Positions 32,306 to 45,311 of a DNA stretch of 64,000 bases are shown here, one piece after another. The translations under genes and the position numbers were made by a program. The DNA is from Glandiceps talaboti (taxonomy: Eukaryota > Hemichordata > Enteropneusta > Spengelidae). The notes below the pieces were generated by a model, which saw only the letters and a list, made by a program, of their open reading frames with translations, was not told the origin of the DNA and did no database searches. Within the stretch, counting starts at the first letter, position 1. Each line of letters opens with the position of its first letter. Where the stretch lies: contig NC_135560.1 in assembly GCF_964340395.1 (NCBI RefSeq), positions 4,180,498 through 4,244,497 on the forward strand. Direction: 5' to 3'.

Positions 32306-32680
32306 GGGTGCGTTCGATTATGCGCCCCAAGTCGACCCTCCTCGTGGAGCAGGGGCAGCTAGGGGATTGACCTGACCTGACTTGACCCAACATGGGGACG
32401 ACATGTGATTGGTTATTGTTTATCAATTCCGTAAGAATTATACCGTATTTTGAGGATATCTTTCCACATTTAGTGAGGAAATAATTTTTCACTTCAAATT
32501 GTCTAAATATTTTGAGGAATTATTTATCGTGAAGTGAATCACGGATCATATCAGTTTAATTATAGGCTACCCAAATTAAAAATACGTTCGATTTTCACAC
32601 AACGCGAGGTGCCCAAGTGACGTCAGTTACCCTGGTCTGAGGCTCCCCCCGGCCCCGGGGACGGATAATCGAACGCACCC
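32306..32680. mobile_element. MITE copy 1 with 15-bp perfect TIRs
   Basis: 375 bp bounded by GGGTGCGTTCGATTA and its exact inverse TAATCGAACGCACCC. Inside are CCCCAAGTCGACCCTCCTC, TGACCTGACCTGACTTGAC, and a CRE-like palindrome TGACGTCA at 32618-32625. No coding capacity. No obvious target duplication because a second copy abuts it. Confidence 0.88.
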
Positions 32681-32683
32681 CTG

Positions 32684-33110
32684 AGTTGCGTTCGATTAAC
32701 TACAGACGTCACACTCGGGGTGCCCCAAGTCGATCCCCCGCCGGGTCGACCCTCCTCATGCATGGAGCAGGGGCAGCTTGGGGATTGACCTGACCTGACT
32801 TGACGCAAGATGGGGACGATATGTGATTGGTTATTGTTATCAATTCCGTAAGAATTATACCGTATTTAGAGGATATCTTTCCACATTTAGTGAGGAAATA
32901 ATTTTTCGCTTCAAATTGTCTAAATATTTTGGAAAGACGGACCAAATTATTTATCGTGAAGTGAATCACGGATTTAATTATAGGCTCCAAGGGATACCCC
33001 AAGTGCAATAAAATACGTTCGATTTTCACACGACCCGAGGTGCCAAAGTGACGTCAGTTACCCTGGTCTCTGAGGCTCGGCCCCGGGGACGGATAGGATC
33101 GAACGCACCC
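32684..33110. mobile_element. MITE copy 2, adjacent, ending 134 bp before the PBLD start codon
   Basis: A second copy of the same element in the same orientation, with extra sequence near its left end (ACTACAGACGTCACACTCGG) and ends GTTGCGTTCGATTA and ATCGAACGCACCC. The body is about 90 percent identical to copy 1. It carries TGACGTCA at 33049-33056. It must overlap the promoter or 5' UTR of PBLD. Confidence 0.87.
33049..33056. promoter_or_regulatory. CRE-like site TGACGTCA upstream of PBLD
   Basis: Perfect palindromic cAMP-response element sequence, 189 bp upstream of the PBLD ATG, inside MITE copy 2. Whether it is bound is unknown. Confidence 0.4.
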
Positions 33111-33244
33111 CTGCCTGGAGTGACAAGGGACATCTAGTCACGTGATTTAACACCTGATCTACATGTATATTTGCATTTGAGATCGAGAACGCACACAGCT
33201 CTCCATTCGTACTGTACAATCCAGGTACAATCACTCCACTAGCC

Positions 33245-36200
33245 ATGGCCTCTAAAGTCCTTCCTCTGTATACAGTAGACGCTTTCACAAGCAAACCCTT
33301 CTCTGGAAACCCAGCTGCTGTATGCCTGCTAGAAAATGGGGTAAGTATTCTGACTATTCACGCATGTGTGTGTGTGGGGGGGGGGGGGGCGACGGACGAT
33401 TGTCGACGTTAAGCAGCCACGACGTTAAGCAGCCACAATAAACGCTAAAATAAGCATGGTGATGATCACTTTATCCTTCTATAAAGCCTCCGAAACGAAA
33501 CACAAAGGTATATGTAACGCCACCATGCCATAGCGGTAGTCCAGTAGTCTTGCTGCTGGACGTTCGGGCTTTCTTCCGATACGATAAGCGAACAGAGTTC
33601 GCAGTGAGGTCTTGCCCGAACGTCTAGCTATTATGTCATTTTCAGACTTCACATTCCATTGATATGATATATGGCCGTGGGTTGGACCATGTATGCATAT
33701 ATATATGTTAATATATTCAATAACCCATGACCTCTATAATGCTAATGCTCTATAATACTAATGTCCAATATCACGTGATGATACGAATAAGTGCCCAAAA
33801 AGAATGTAGGGTTTTAAAGGGGAATCAGACTATGCACTCAAAACTCACCTAACTAACATAGAGTCATAGAATACTGATACCTGAAGCACACTTGAGTGGC
33901 CAGATCATGAAACTTTAATAGATACTAGTTGTGCTTGTCCTACTGTGTTCAAATTTGGATAGAGTTTTACAACAATAAACCATAGGGGAAAGGTACAATT
34001 GCCTGCCGCATTGCCCGTATATCAGCATTAAATTTACAATTTCCAACGAATCTTTCCTCGTTCTTGCTTTATACTTTTTAACTCCTTCAAATGTTGGTTA
34101 TCCTATTGGTTTTAAAATAGACTAATAACTTTTACACAGGTCTTTCGAATCACCCTTTCACATACACATTCACTCAGTGCATGTAGGAAGGACTGTTAAC
34201 ATTAGGTCCACCTGTTGGACTCACTATATATGGTCAGAAAACACAATTGATGTTGCTTCAAGATGGAAATGAACTGGTTGCAAAGAAATTGTAATAAAAA
34301 AACCCATTAATTACTGAAAAAAGAATCTGGCAAACCATTGTAGAGTGTAGCTATGTGGCTGTTTTTCCAGCTATCAGCCCCTATCTATATGCCACTCTCA
34401 TTTGTGAACACACCTCATGGAGACATTGTCTGCAAGGGACAATAAGATAATTTGTATGGAATTCATCCAATAGCGTATTTTAATTTTGGGTAACATGTTG
34501 AGTCAGGAATGAACATCAGCAGTGTTGTGACAGGATTCAGTTTTCATGTCAATGAATAAGCAATCCAATTTTCATTGTTAAAGCTATGAATTAGAATTTC
34601 ATTCATTTAAAGGGGCACCTTCCAATGTTTGATTGTTTAAGCACAGGGTGCAGCAAGCATGTACTTGATTGACTGATCAGTTGATCAATCAGTAACATAA
34701 CATGCTCGCTGCACTTTCAGAATCTGAATTTGACCAATTATTGACTCAAATGCAGTAATGTATATGATGGTCTTTCAGGTCTTTTATAATTTTCATATCA
34801 TAACCAATATGACCTTTTTATGTGTGTGTGTGGGGGGGGGGGGGGCTGTATTTTGATCTATGATACATGTACTTTCACCTGACAGTTATGCATGCATTAG
34901 CACTTAAAGTTATCACTTCAGTAAAACAGACAAGTACATGTATTTGTAACATTTGTCGGATGGGAGAAAATATATTTTTACATTCTCTGAATCTGTGATA
35001 CAAGAATGTACACTAAGAACAACATGAAAGGTTGTTATGTGAAATTGAACTTGGAAACTTAAGGCAGTATGGTTTTAAAGTTAAGAGCTTTTAACCATAA
35101 TACTGTATTTTGAAATCACACAGGATTTAAGTGATGATTTAAAACAGAAGATTGCAGCTGAGATGAACCTGTCAGAGACAGCATATATAAGAACACTCAA
35201 TGAAGGAGACACATGCCTAAATGGTGAGATTTAGTATGTACTTGCAATTATTCTAACAACAAAATTGAAGTTCTTCAAACCATGTATGAAGAACCTGCAA
35301 CGGTTGGAGTTAAAATGTGTTATCAGGAGTACCCTTGCAACACTTAAATCTAGTCAGCAAAAATGACATTGAGGAATGAACATAGATTCTAAACTTTTAT
35401 GACTGTATAGTTTAAAGTTTACTCAGTGGTATTAAACAACAATATAAAAAGTTTTTAAGTTGCAAAGCTTGTATTTAGCAATGAAACTCTGTAAAGTGTT
35501 ATTAGTGGTAAGGTGTGGCCAACAGAAAGTATGGAAGTTGTGAACAGGGTTGTCGACCAATTTGGTGTAGAACGCACCTCAAGAACTATATTTATGGAAG
35601 TCAAAGTCCCTCAATATCTGTGCAACCTTTGACATGATAAATAACTAAAATTGTTTTCACATTAAACACGTGGTTCATAAGGTTGGAACTTCAATAAATA
35701 TAGCATGTCCTTACACAACCAAATTATTTTTATTAATAATAATAATAATGATAATAGTAAAGTTGTATATAGCATTTTCCCACTTTGTGCTCAAAGCATT
35801 TACAATTATTACCCCTGGCACAAATCTATAGTGGCACAACAGCCCTTTATACTTCCTCAACTCCGTGGGAAGCATACACATGTACAATCCATTGCAACCT
35901 TTTAGCACATAGGATTAAAGCATTCACATTGCAACCTCTACAATATCCCAATGATACAGCTGGGTTATTCATGTCTACGTTTCGGCAACATATTGATAGG
36001 GAAGCACACTAAGTAAGAGAACATGCTAATGATAAGAACACTGCAGCACACTACATTGATAGGGAAACATACTTGTTTGATTGAGTACATGCTAATGATA
36101 AGAACACTGCAGCACACTACATTGATAGGGAAACATACTTGTTTGATTGAGTACATGCTAATGATAAGAACCCTGCAGCACGCACTACATTGATAGGGAA

Positions 36201-39200
36201 ACATACTTGTTTGATTGAGTACATGCTAATGATAAGAACACTGCAGCACGCTACATTGATGGGGAAACATACTTGTTTGATTGAGTACATGCTAATGATA
36301 AGAACACTGCAGCACGCACTACATTGATAGGGAAACATACTTGTTTGATTGAGTACATGCTAATGATAAGAACACTGCAGCACACTACATTGATAGGGAA
36401 ACATACTTGTTTGATTGAGTACATGCTAATGATAAGAACACTGTAGCATGCTATTTTTATAAGGTACTGATTCAGATTTCATGTTGACATCTTTCAGCGT
36501 CCAAGTTTGAATTGAGATGGTTCACACCAACGAATGAAGTTCCTCTTTGTGGACATGCTACAGTGGCTTCCGCAGCAGTGCTCTTCCATGTAGTAGGTGA
36601 GAGGAGAAATTACAAACAAGTTTTAATACCTCTCTACAACAGACAGGATTCAGCATTTCAAACATTAAAGATAATATTGATTATAACAGCAACAACATTG
36701 GAATAATTCCATATGTACCATAAAGGGTTTCTAGATTTTTGCACAAATTGAGAATTCATTTCATTATTTAAATTGAGAATGTATATGTACTGATCTGTGG
36801 TTGCATCTGGTCATGAAATTAAACTTAAAAGTCTGAAAAATAGCTATGAGGAATGTATATCTATATTGCCCTCATTGAGTACTTTGTCACAATTGTTCAG
36901 TGGTTTTTAGCCCATATGAAATTTTAGAGAACCAAGCCATAGATAAATATCTTGAATTTACAGACCATATACGATTGCTCAGTTAACAGTGCCAAATCTT
37001 TTGAGAATTGTTTTGAAACCTTTTGAATTGAATTTTGTTTGTATCAAAATTTGCTGACCAAATATTTGTTCTGGTAACAGGGTACAAGCTAATCAGAATT
37101 TTTTGGGAACCTTTCAGTTGAGTTTTATTGAGACAAACTAGATTTCATTTACTAAATATATGTCATTGTTATTAAATAAGTGAAAGAGAGCATTTCCCTG
37201 CAAAAGTAATGTCATTACACAATTGTTAGACAAACTGGCCAAATTCTTTCAAATATTGAGTAATCGAGACTCTTGTACAAACTCTTTATTCCTTGGATAG
37301 AATAACCAGACTTGATGATAGAAACAGAAGGTTGGATAGCAATGACAAACAAATCTATGTAAAACAATTATATTATGGGATACTTTTGATCTAAAGTTCA
37401 CCCATATGTGTTTATATTGTGTATGATTAAAAGTAATCAATATCTACAGTAGAAGTCATGAAATCTCCCTACCCCACTTCCCCACCCCCTCACCACCATG
37501 ACCCCCCCCCCCCCCATTTACAATTAAACATTTATTCTGTTTGTTATCAATTATAGAATGACATTCCATTTCCATTCCAGGGAATCAATCAGAAAAGATT
37601 ACATTCCAAACCAAGATGAGGGGAGATGTGTTTGCTTGTCGTCAGGGAGACCGTATCTGTCTGGACTTTCCACTCTATGGTACTGATAAACAGGTGTGTT
37701 TAATTTTACATCAATTTGTAACTTTATCATCTATTAGAAGATGACTTAGACTGAATTCCCTAGAAACAGAAAGACACGTTTCACATGAGAAAAATCATCT
37801 TGTCTACAGCCCAATTATGATCCATAGAATTAGTATGAGATGAGAACTGACTGTGTAATTCAGCTTTTCTCAAAACAATTAATATGGCAAACACAGACTA
37901 CAAACTTGCGTAAGTTCATCAAAACAAGACAAGAACAAAGAATGTAAAAACTATTATAAGTAATATTGTTTGTGATAGGGGAAGGAACAAATACAATCAG
38001 AATGTTGTCCTGAACCTTTCCAGTTCTAAAGATTTAAAATTATAATGACAAGGAATTATTACTTTCACAGAATATCAATTTATATTTTCTCTCCGCAGGA
38101 TGGAAGTGTGGAACCATTTGCACAGATGATCAAGGTAATGAGATTGACATAGCAAATATTTTGAGTAGTAAAATGATAAATTTAGTCTATTTTCCATAAA
38201 ACAATTGAACATATCACAGATAATTGAGCCACTTTAACATTCCATCACTAATTCTGTTTTGCAAATTACAGTGAAAACTGTGTGTTTCATACAAAACTCA
38301 GAATATTTGGAAACTATTGACATTTAATTAGTGATATTATTTCCCCAACTTCAACTCCTGTTATCACTAAGTAAATGCCAAATTTATTAAAACTTTATAG
38401 AATGACAAGGAATTGTTAATTAATTAATTACAACACTAACCATCCAAGTGTTAAAACTCCATTGATACAATAGACTTCATTGCATATATCACCTATTTCT
38501 ACACAGTCTCCACAACCATCCAGTTTTTATAGTCAACTATTGCAAGCATAATTGGCTCAGTCTATTCAAAGCAAAACCAGTACATAGGGAATACAAGTCG
38601 TGTATTAGCATGAGTAGGTGTTTAGGTAAAATTTGTTGTTATTAATGTCATATTAAAGTTTACTGAATAAACTTCTAATTGAGTTATAACGGTGATATAA
38701 GAATGTATCAACATATCCCATAGTTAATCATGTAACACCTAAAGACAATATGGTTAATTTGTATATCTGTTCAAAATATCCATTTTGGCCAGCTGTATAG
38801 TTATTTAAAAAAAGATGTAAAGTAGTTAGTTATGCGTAGCAACAATGTTTACATGTTCAGTGACTGTTGAGTATTTCTGTTGTACAATAAATTTCATTGG
38901 TTTATCTATAGCATGTGACTATTGATAAACCAATGAAAACTTATTGTACAACATGTGACTATCATGTCATGTACTATCATGTCATGTGACTATCATGTGA
39001 CTGTTGACAGGCTACTGTTGGTGATCTGCCAGTTCAAGATTTGCAGTATTCAAAAGAAACTAAAACGTTCATTATCAGATTAGATGATTCCATCAAAAGG
39101 TAAGTTAAGTTATCAAATTAAGGTGAGAACGAGAACTATCATGTGAAGCATTGATATACATGTACTTCATGTCAAATGTGATTTAATTTAATTTATACAT

Positions 39201-42200
39201 GGAACATTGAGATACAAGTAGTGTTAATAACTGGTACATGTTGAACATATCTCAGTCAAACACAGTATAAAATGTCAAACGTGTACATTTCATAATGTCA
39301 AACATTTGTACATTTCATAATGTCAGACATATTTGTACATCATATCAAACATTTGTACATTTCATAATGTCAAACATTTGTACATTTCATAATGTCAGAC
39401 ATTTGTACATCATATCAAACATTTGTACATTTCATAATGTCAAACAGTTGTACATTTCATAATATCAAACAGTTGTACATCTTGTAATGTCAAACATTGT
39501 ACATCATTGTTAAATTTGTAATTGAATATACCACATCAAGCATTTTACATTTTGGCAAATGTTAGCACATTTCATGACATATACAGTATGTCATGAATAC
39601 ATGATATCAAGTATCCAGCTACATGTCAAATCATATCTTTCATGTCAAAAATTGATATTCTTTCTGTTCAAAATAAAATACACTGTCTGTACAAACATCT
39701 ACATATACATGCATATTACTCCATCTTAGTATTGATTATATTTCTACCATGTAAACTGTCAACGTCGTTTATGCATATCATGTTATACCACTGATGCATT
39801 TCGTATCATGACACTGATGCATGACTTATCTATGATATTAACAGATCTGACCTACAGTCTTTTGAGCCTGATATCAAAGTCATGCATAACTCTGATCCAG
39901 ATGGAAAACTTGTCCATTATTTGATCGTTTTAGTCAAAGGTAGCAAGGAAAATGATGGAATTAATGACTCAGGAGAAGTTTATGACTTCTTGTTACGATT
40001 CTTTAGTCCATAGAATGGTGTACCTGGGGATCCTGTTTGTGGTACATGTTGTTTGTTTGTTTGTAATATCTTATTTATTTAGTAATTCTAATAAGGAATT
40101 CTGCTCTGAAATTCTGAATTATTAATTCCCTTAAATATGTTTTTTCCCCTCAAGATATGACTTGTTTCATGACAAATTATCAGTCAAATCAAACATTAGT
40201 CTCTTGACTGTCAGATACAATGCAATTTAATTGTTATGCTTGATCATATTCCTGATGCAAATTGTTGGGTACCTGTAGTTTAATGGGCAATCAAGGTGCT
40301 TTTATTCTGTTATGGAGCCTAAGACCTTAAGCCTATAGCACTTGCTCTAACCTCAACACCCAAGCCTTATCATAATATGCAATCTTCACACTGAAACTAC
40401 ATACAAATAACTCCCTAAGTTAATTACAAATATGTCATGTTTCTAGTATGGAGGACAAATCAAAGTGCCCTCTTGACAGGCTAATTCTCAGTTAAATTAG
40501 ATTTATGATTTGGTCAGTCATATCAAAATATGATATCAGATCAAAATTAGCAAGAGAAGAGTAAATTTTCAAAAAAGTCTAATAATTTGAATATTATATG
40601 GAGGCTAAAGTTATATTAAATAGCTGTGGTGTATGTATGGATCTGCCTTAATGTCTTCCCTTTGTGTACTGGTTTTCTTTCTAAAAGGAAACCATAATTT
40701 CTTGTACAGATTAATGTCATGTCTAAATCTGTATTTACATTTTAGATAGATTTGATTCATCATTCATTCAAACCATGTAGTTCACTAGACCATAGATTTG
40801 ATTTATCATTCATTCAAACCATGTAGACCATAGATTTGATTCATCATTCATTCAAACCAAGTAGTTCACTAAACCATAGATTTGATTCATCATTCATTCA
40901 ATCCATATAGACCATAGATTTGATTCATCATTCATTGAAAACACTGAATGATATGATTTATAGGTGATTATTAAACACTTCAAATTTTCTTCAAATGTAG
41001 CTATACAGGATAAATATAGATAAGTGTAAATTGACAGTTCAAATGAAGGAGCTTAAAAGAAAGAATTAATAGCCTCGTTATTAGTACTATGATTCTCACC
41101 ACCTCTGTGTGCAACTCCATCTAGGATATTAATATTTGGAAAATTACAGATCTGACTTTGAATCTTTCAAGCCTGATTTCAAAGCCATGCATACATGTGA
41201 TGTGGATGGAAAACATGTCCTATATATGATTGCCGCAGTCAAAGGTAGTCAGGAAAATAATGGAGTTGATGACTCGGGAGAGGTTTATGACTTCATGTCA
41301 CGATTCTTTAGTCCATGGAATGGTATCACTGAGGATCCTGTAACAGGTTTGTCTGTTTGTAGTTTGTATTTCCAATTGGTAATTCTGCTCTGAATTTATG
41401 AATTGTTGGATAATCTAAATGTTGTGAACAAGAGCTAAATGATATGCTATGTACATGCTGCCATGTACAGAGGGTGTCTTTAAAGCCAGACATGCCAAAT
41501 TTAAGCCTCAATTCTAGAGAGATCATATGACTCACATAGGGTTTGTGAAATGACATTTTTCAGTTCCATAAGCATAGAGAAATGCAGCTAAAATAAAATC
41601 AACTTTGCCATTACATGTAATTGTTCGAATTCCCTTTTAGTTAAGAAATTTTAAAATGAAACTTAAAATTGCCTGTTGTATGTCATGTTATTTGTAGATA
41701 AATTGTAACTTGTAGGATATAGAGTATGTAGGTCTTAATTCAGTTTACAATGAAGAATTACTAAAAATAATCAGTAAAATGTAGAGAAATAAAGACAATT
41801 TAAATTTAGCTGATTGTCTTTGCAAGTCATTATCCATTTAGTCTTACCAACAGCCCTAAAATTGATGCCACACTTTCAGTATATGAAATAATATTGAATT
41901 GAATTCAACAGAAACACAAGATAATAACAATACAAAAAGAAAATATCATTAATAAGAAAATATTCTGGTGGGACCACATAGTTCTCTTGAAACTAATCTA
42001 GTCCATGGTCTTGACATGTATTAATATGCTGTATACGTTTGCACACATATGACTGAAATATGAGACAAGCACGCAATATTTCAATACAATGGAGTGCATA
42101 ATTATGCAAATTTTAAGAAACTAGCTAGGTCACCGAACATTTCAATGATTTATGAGCAGTGGACAAACAAATGCTTAGATTGTTGGATAGATCAAGGGCT

Positions 42201-45200
42201 ACTTTATAATGTCTACAAAAGTGCATTATGAGTAAGAATCTTATATATAGCACATACACTGTGTCTGATATGTGTAAAAGTAAGGCCCTGGGGAAATGGG
42301 AAGGTCAATTTTGGACAATCAGTAACAGAAAATTCAGTAATAATTCTACTTCAGAGCAGATTCACAATTGGAATGTACTAAAAAATAATTGTTACACAAG
42401 CAAAATATACCATGATTGGTAGGTTAACTGATCATGATGTAGATCAATTTGTAATGATGATGATGTTCCCACTGAGTTCACTTTATTCATTAATTCTAGA
42501 GAAGTTTTAGAATCACACTGCCCAAACACAGATACTATGTATGACTTGGACCGGGAAGAACAATACTTTGCTGATGTGATCCTTACACTTAAGGGGAGTA
42601 GTGAAAGCACAAACCAACCAAGTTATGATTGTTTATCGCGTGTTTTCAGTCCTTGGTGTGGATTGCCAGAGGACCCAGTAACAGGTATTGGTTTTAAAAC
42701 CATAATGCAACACAGAAAATTACAACAAAATATATTTTTTGTAGTTATATATTTTGGTCATATCATATATTACAGGTAGCATTAGTTATATTAAATTCAC
42801 CAACCATAGACCCTCCACCCATAGACCCTCCACCCAAGGTCTATGCACCAACACATGAAAACTGACAGAATTCCATATTATAATTATAACAGTTATAGTT
42901 AGGTTCCATTTTATGACAAGATGGTGGCATTACTTTAAACGATAGTTTACACAGTTTTAGTGTTATTTTGTGCAACAATTGGTGGCTCTGGCCAGATTAG
43001 ACATTCTTACAGTCACACATGCTTTGCTAAATTTTCTGTTTACATTAATTAATTACATTGACAATGTTGACCAGGTCATATACTTTAGTCCAATCCCCTT
43101 TTATGGTGAGTCCTCATTGGTTAAAGACCAATCACTCAGCACACCGGACAAACTTTGAAACTGATTTACAAAATGTACTCAATTCGTGCAGCTCATTTAC
43201 TAGTTAATTCATACAAGCCCCAAGTGTATGCATGCGTTACTGTTACTTGGTCATCATTCTAAAAGTAGATACAAATATATTGTATATAAACATAATGTAA
43301 TTGCATCCAATTACTAACCCCCAATTACTATTAAACATCTTCCACTATCATGCCAGGCAGATGGACTGTCAGCAGTCTTTTATGCATGGACGATATTATT
43401 GCTATCTATGATAAATGCTACATGTCAGAATACCCCATGATTAGGCTCAGTTTTGAGTGGGAGTGTGGAAGCATCATGACTATCATAAATTTCATAAGTT
43501 TTTCACTTCTCAATTTGTTGTTGAAATTCAGAGTGTTCAGACTTATTTTTTCAGAAATGTTTGACTGTAATGAGTTACATGCACAATTATGTGTATGGAA
43601 TTGAATTTGAAATTTCTTACAATCACAGACCCAAAAATAGAACTGGGTCTATGATTCAATCTAACATCAACACTTGTATTAAATCATTTAAATCAGAATT
43701 TCGAAGCTTCTTTTAAAATAGTAGTAAATGACATAATTATGATATGAATTATGATTTCTTCTAGAGTCAAACAATTTCAAGGTAAAAAAAACACACAATG
43801 AATTTAGTTGTATGATGCAAGAGGCTCGGTTTATAAAATGTTTCACACATAAATGCAATCCAATTATGCATGGTGCATGACGAGGTGAATCAATTAATTC
43901 CTGGAAAAATATGAACTTCAAGATAAAATTACAACATTGTAGAAATTTAGATAATAGATATTAAACCCCTTGTAGCTGTAAATTTTAGCTTTTTCCCTAC
44001 TCTGTGTCATCACAAGGGAATGGATAAATCCTTCCAATTAGCAAAATGACCTTTCTGATGGTCACTGATAGTCTTGTATACACTAGCTTGATGTCCATGT
44101 GTAAATAAACATGAAAGAATGTTGATCGGGTTTGACCACTAGGCATCAACAAAGAAAACAGTTAAAAGGTGAAGAATATAACAAAATTAGGAAAGAGATA
44201 CTTTCAGTTACGGCTACTGGGGCTATATTGAGAGTGAATATAATTATTTTCAGAGTGAATAAATTGTTCTAGTACTGTTGACATAAATCTATTGTTATTC
44301 CTCAACTAATTTTGGTTTAATTTGTTTAATACCATCAGGTTCAGCCCATGCAGTGTTGGCAAGTTATTGGTCAAAAGAGTTGAAGAAGACAAGCCTGTAT
44401 GGTAGGAGAAAAACTTTTCATTTTAAACAATGTCACCATAAGATTACTATAGAAACAACAAACTTCTGTTCTTGAATGATACAGCTTGGGTGGTGTACAT
44501 GTATCTGTCTGTACATACATAGTCCATGCGTGTGTATCTGTCTGTATATACACAGTCCATGTGTGTCTGTACATACACAGTCTATACATGTGTATCTATC
44601 TGTACATACAAAGTCCATGTGTGTGTATCTGTCTGCACATACATACACAGTCCATGTGTGTCTGTACATACACAGTCCATGTGTGTCTGTACATACACAG
44701 TCCATGTGTTTGTATCTGTCTGTACATACAAAGTCCATGTGTGTGTATCTGTCTGTACATACACAGTCTATGCGTGTGTATCTGTCTGTACATATACACA
44801 GTCAAACCCAACGCAATGGTGACACACATTTACCATACATGTAGAAGCCACATGCACATCACTTTGTTTCACAAGTTGACAACATATTCAAATTAGACTG
44901 AATGGCAGCCATATTTGTTGTATAAATCACTCATACCTCAAAAACTATCATACAAGTGTCTAGACCCATATTACCATGTGTAAGCTGAAATACAAATAAT
45001 GTTGAATATTTTATGGCTTTGATGTAAAAGAACAACATCTTGGTTCCCAATGTGGTTGACTTAAATCCTTTTATTTGAATATTTTCTGTTTAATTTCCAC
45101 AGGTGACATCAATATATACAATAAAGTTTACAAAATGTTTATTAAAGTGTGCATTCACCAGCTTTCTGAGATTAATTGGATTTTGTTCTCCTCCACAGCT

Positions 45201-45311
45201 CGCCAAGCTTCAAAACGTGGAGGTGACTTGTGGGTTGATGTGAAAGACAATGGTCGTGTTGATATCGCTGGGAATGCTGTTATTCTGCTGAAAGGACAAT
45301 TAACACTGTAA
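33245..45311 (+). CDS. PBLD: PBLD-like (PhzF family) protein, 9 exon positions, one with three versions
   Basis: Cytosolic protein of the phenazine-biosynthesis-like (PhzF/diaminopimelate epimerase fold) family. Exons: 33245-33340, 35124-35223, 36498-36596, 37581-37693, 38099-38134, 39011-39099, then one of 39845-40041 / 41150-41346 / 42500-42684, then 44339-44401 and 45199-45311. With version b the product is 301 residues, with c 297 (human PBLD 288). Recognisable blocks: [21 protein letters not shown] at the N-terminus, MNLSETAY (family catalytic Glu), [17 protein letters not shown], then SP-W-x-G-x-x-EDPVTG|[10 protein letters not shown] across the alternative exon junction, and [13 protein letters not shown] at the end. 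All phases agree. The human protein binds MAWBP partners; the enzymatic substrate is unknown. The three-version exon is described separately. Poly(A) signal AATAAA at 45712. Confidence 0.93.
33370..35123. other. PBLD intron 1: poly-G tracts and hairpins
   Basis: Contains G12-type tracts at about 33377-33390 and 34831-34845, each preceded by (TG)n. At 33579-33632 an 11-bp perfect stem (GACGTTCGGGC with GCCCGAACGTC) closes a loop of about 30 bp. At 34650-34710 a second imperfect hairpin pairs GTGCAGCAAGCATGT-like ends. No exon recognised. Confidence 0.5.
35705..35950. repeat. (AAT)n plus SINE-like fragment in PBLD intron 2
   Basis: A (TAA)n run at 35735-35760 followed by the sequence resembling 3150-3420 (GTGGCACAACAGCCCTTTA, CTCAACTCCGTGGG, ACATGTACAATCCATTG). 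The A/T-rich tail at one end fits a minus-oriented retroposon with a (TTA)n tail. Confidence 0.4.
35985..36455. repeat. 66-bp tandem array immediately before PBLD exon 3
   Basis: Seven near-identical units (ATGCTAATGATAAGAACACT ... CACTACATTGATAGGGAAAC ... TTGTTTGATTGAGTAC), 66-68 bp long, ending about 40 bp before the exon 3 acceptor. Reverse-strand open frames here come from the period being divisible by three. Confidence 0.93.
39170..39535. repeat. ~25-bp tandem array in PBLD intron 6
   Basis: Eleven or so degenerate units of CATTTGTACATTTCATAATG + TCAAA, with dropouts where TCATAATG is replaced by CATA. Confidence 0.85.
39845..40041 (+). pseudogene. PBLD alternative exon version a, inactivated by a stop
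   Basis: 197 bp with intact acceptor (TTAACAG|A) and GT donor (TTGTG|GTACAT), same phases as version b, and about 70 percent peptide identity with it ([14 protein letters not shown] ... [15 protein letters not shown]). The Trp codon TGG of version b is TAG here (40011-40013), and EDPVTG has become GDPVC. Inclusion would truncate the protein before the C-terminal active-site part, so it is either dead or acts as a poison exon. Confidence 0.85.
40740..40945. repeat. Short tandem repeat between PBLD exon versions a and b
   Basis: Four to five units with ATAGATTTGATTCATCATTC and ATTCAAACCATGTAG, some with an added TTCACTA. Purely intronic. Confidence 0.8.
41150..41346 (+). CDS. PBLD: PBLD alternative exon version b
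   Basis: 197 bp, phase 2 in and phase 1 out, encoding [14 protein letters not shown] ... [18 protein letters not shown] then EDPVTG. Closest to version a, so a and b are the younger duplication. Length is not a multiple of three: skipping it, or including two versions, shifts the frame. Confidence 0.9.
42500..42684 (+). CDS. PBLD: PBLD alternative exon version c
   Basis: 185 bp, same phases as a and b but four codons shorter and clearly diverged: [18 protein letters not shown] ... [12 protein letters not shown] then EDPVTG. It keeps the conserved FSPW and EDPVTG residues, so it is under protein-level constraint. Its distance from a/b suggests an older duplication. Confidence 0.9.
44495..44810. 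repeat. Tandem repeat in PBLD intron 8
   Basis: Nine or so units built from GTCCATGTGTGTGTATCTGT and CTGTACATACACA, alternating short (23 bp) and long (33-34 bp) forms. Long open frames in both directions are artefacts. Confidence 0.88.

Noticed and set aside
44371-44896. Overlapping frames such as [14 protein letters not shown] in PBLD intron 8
   Set aside because: Caused by the 23/34-bp tandem repeat there.
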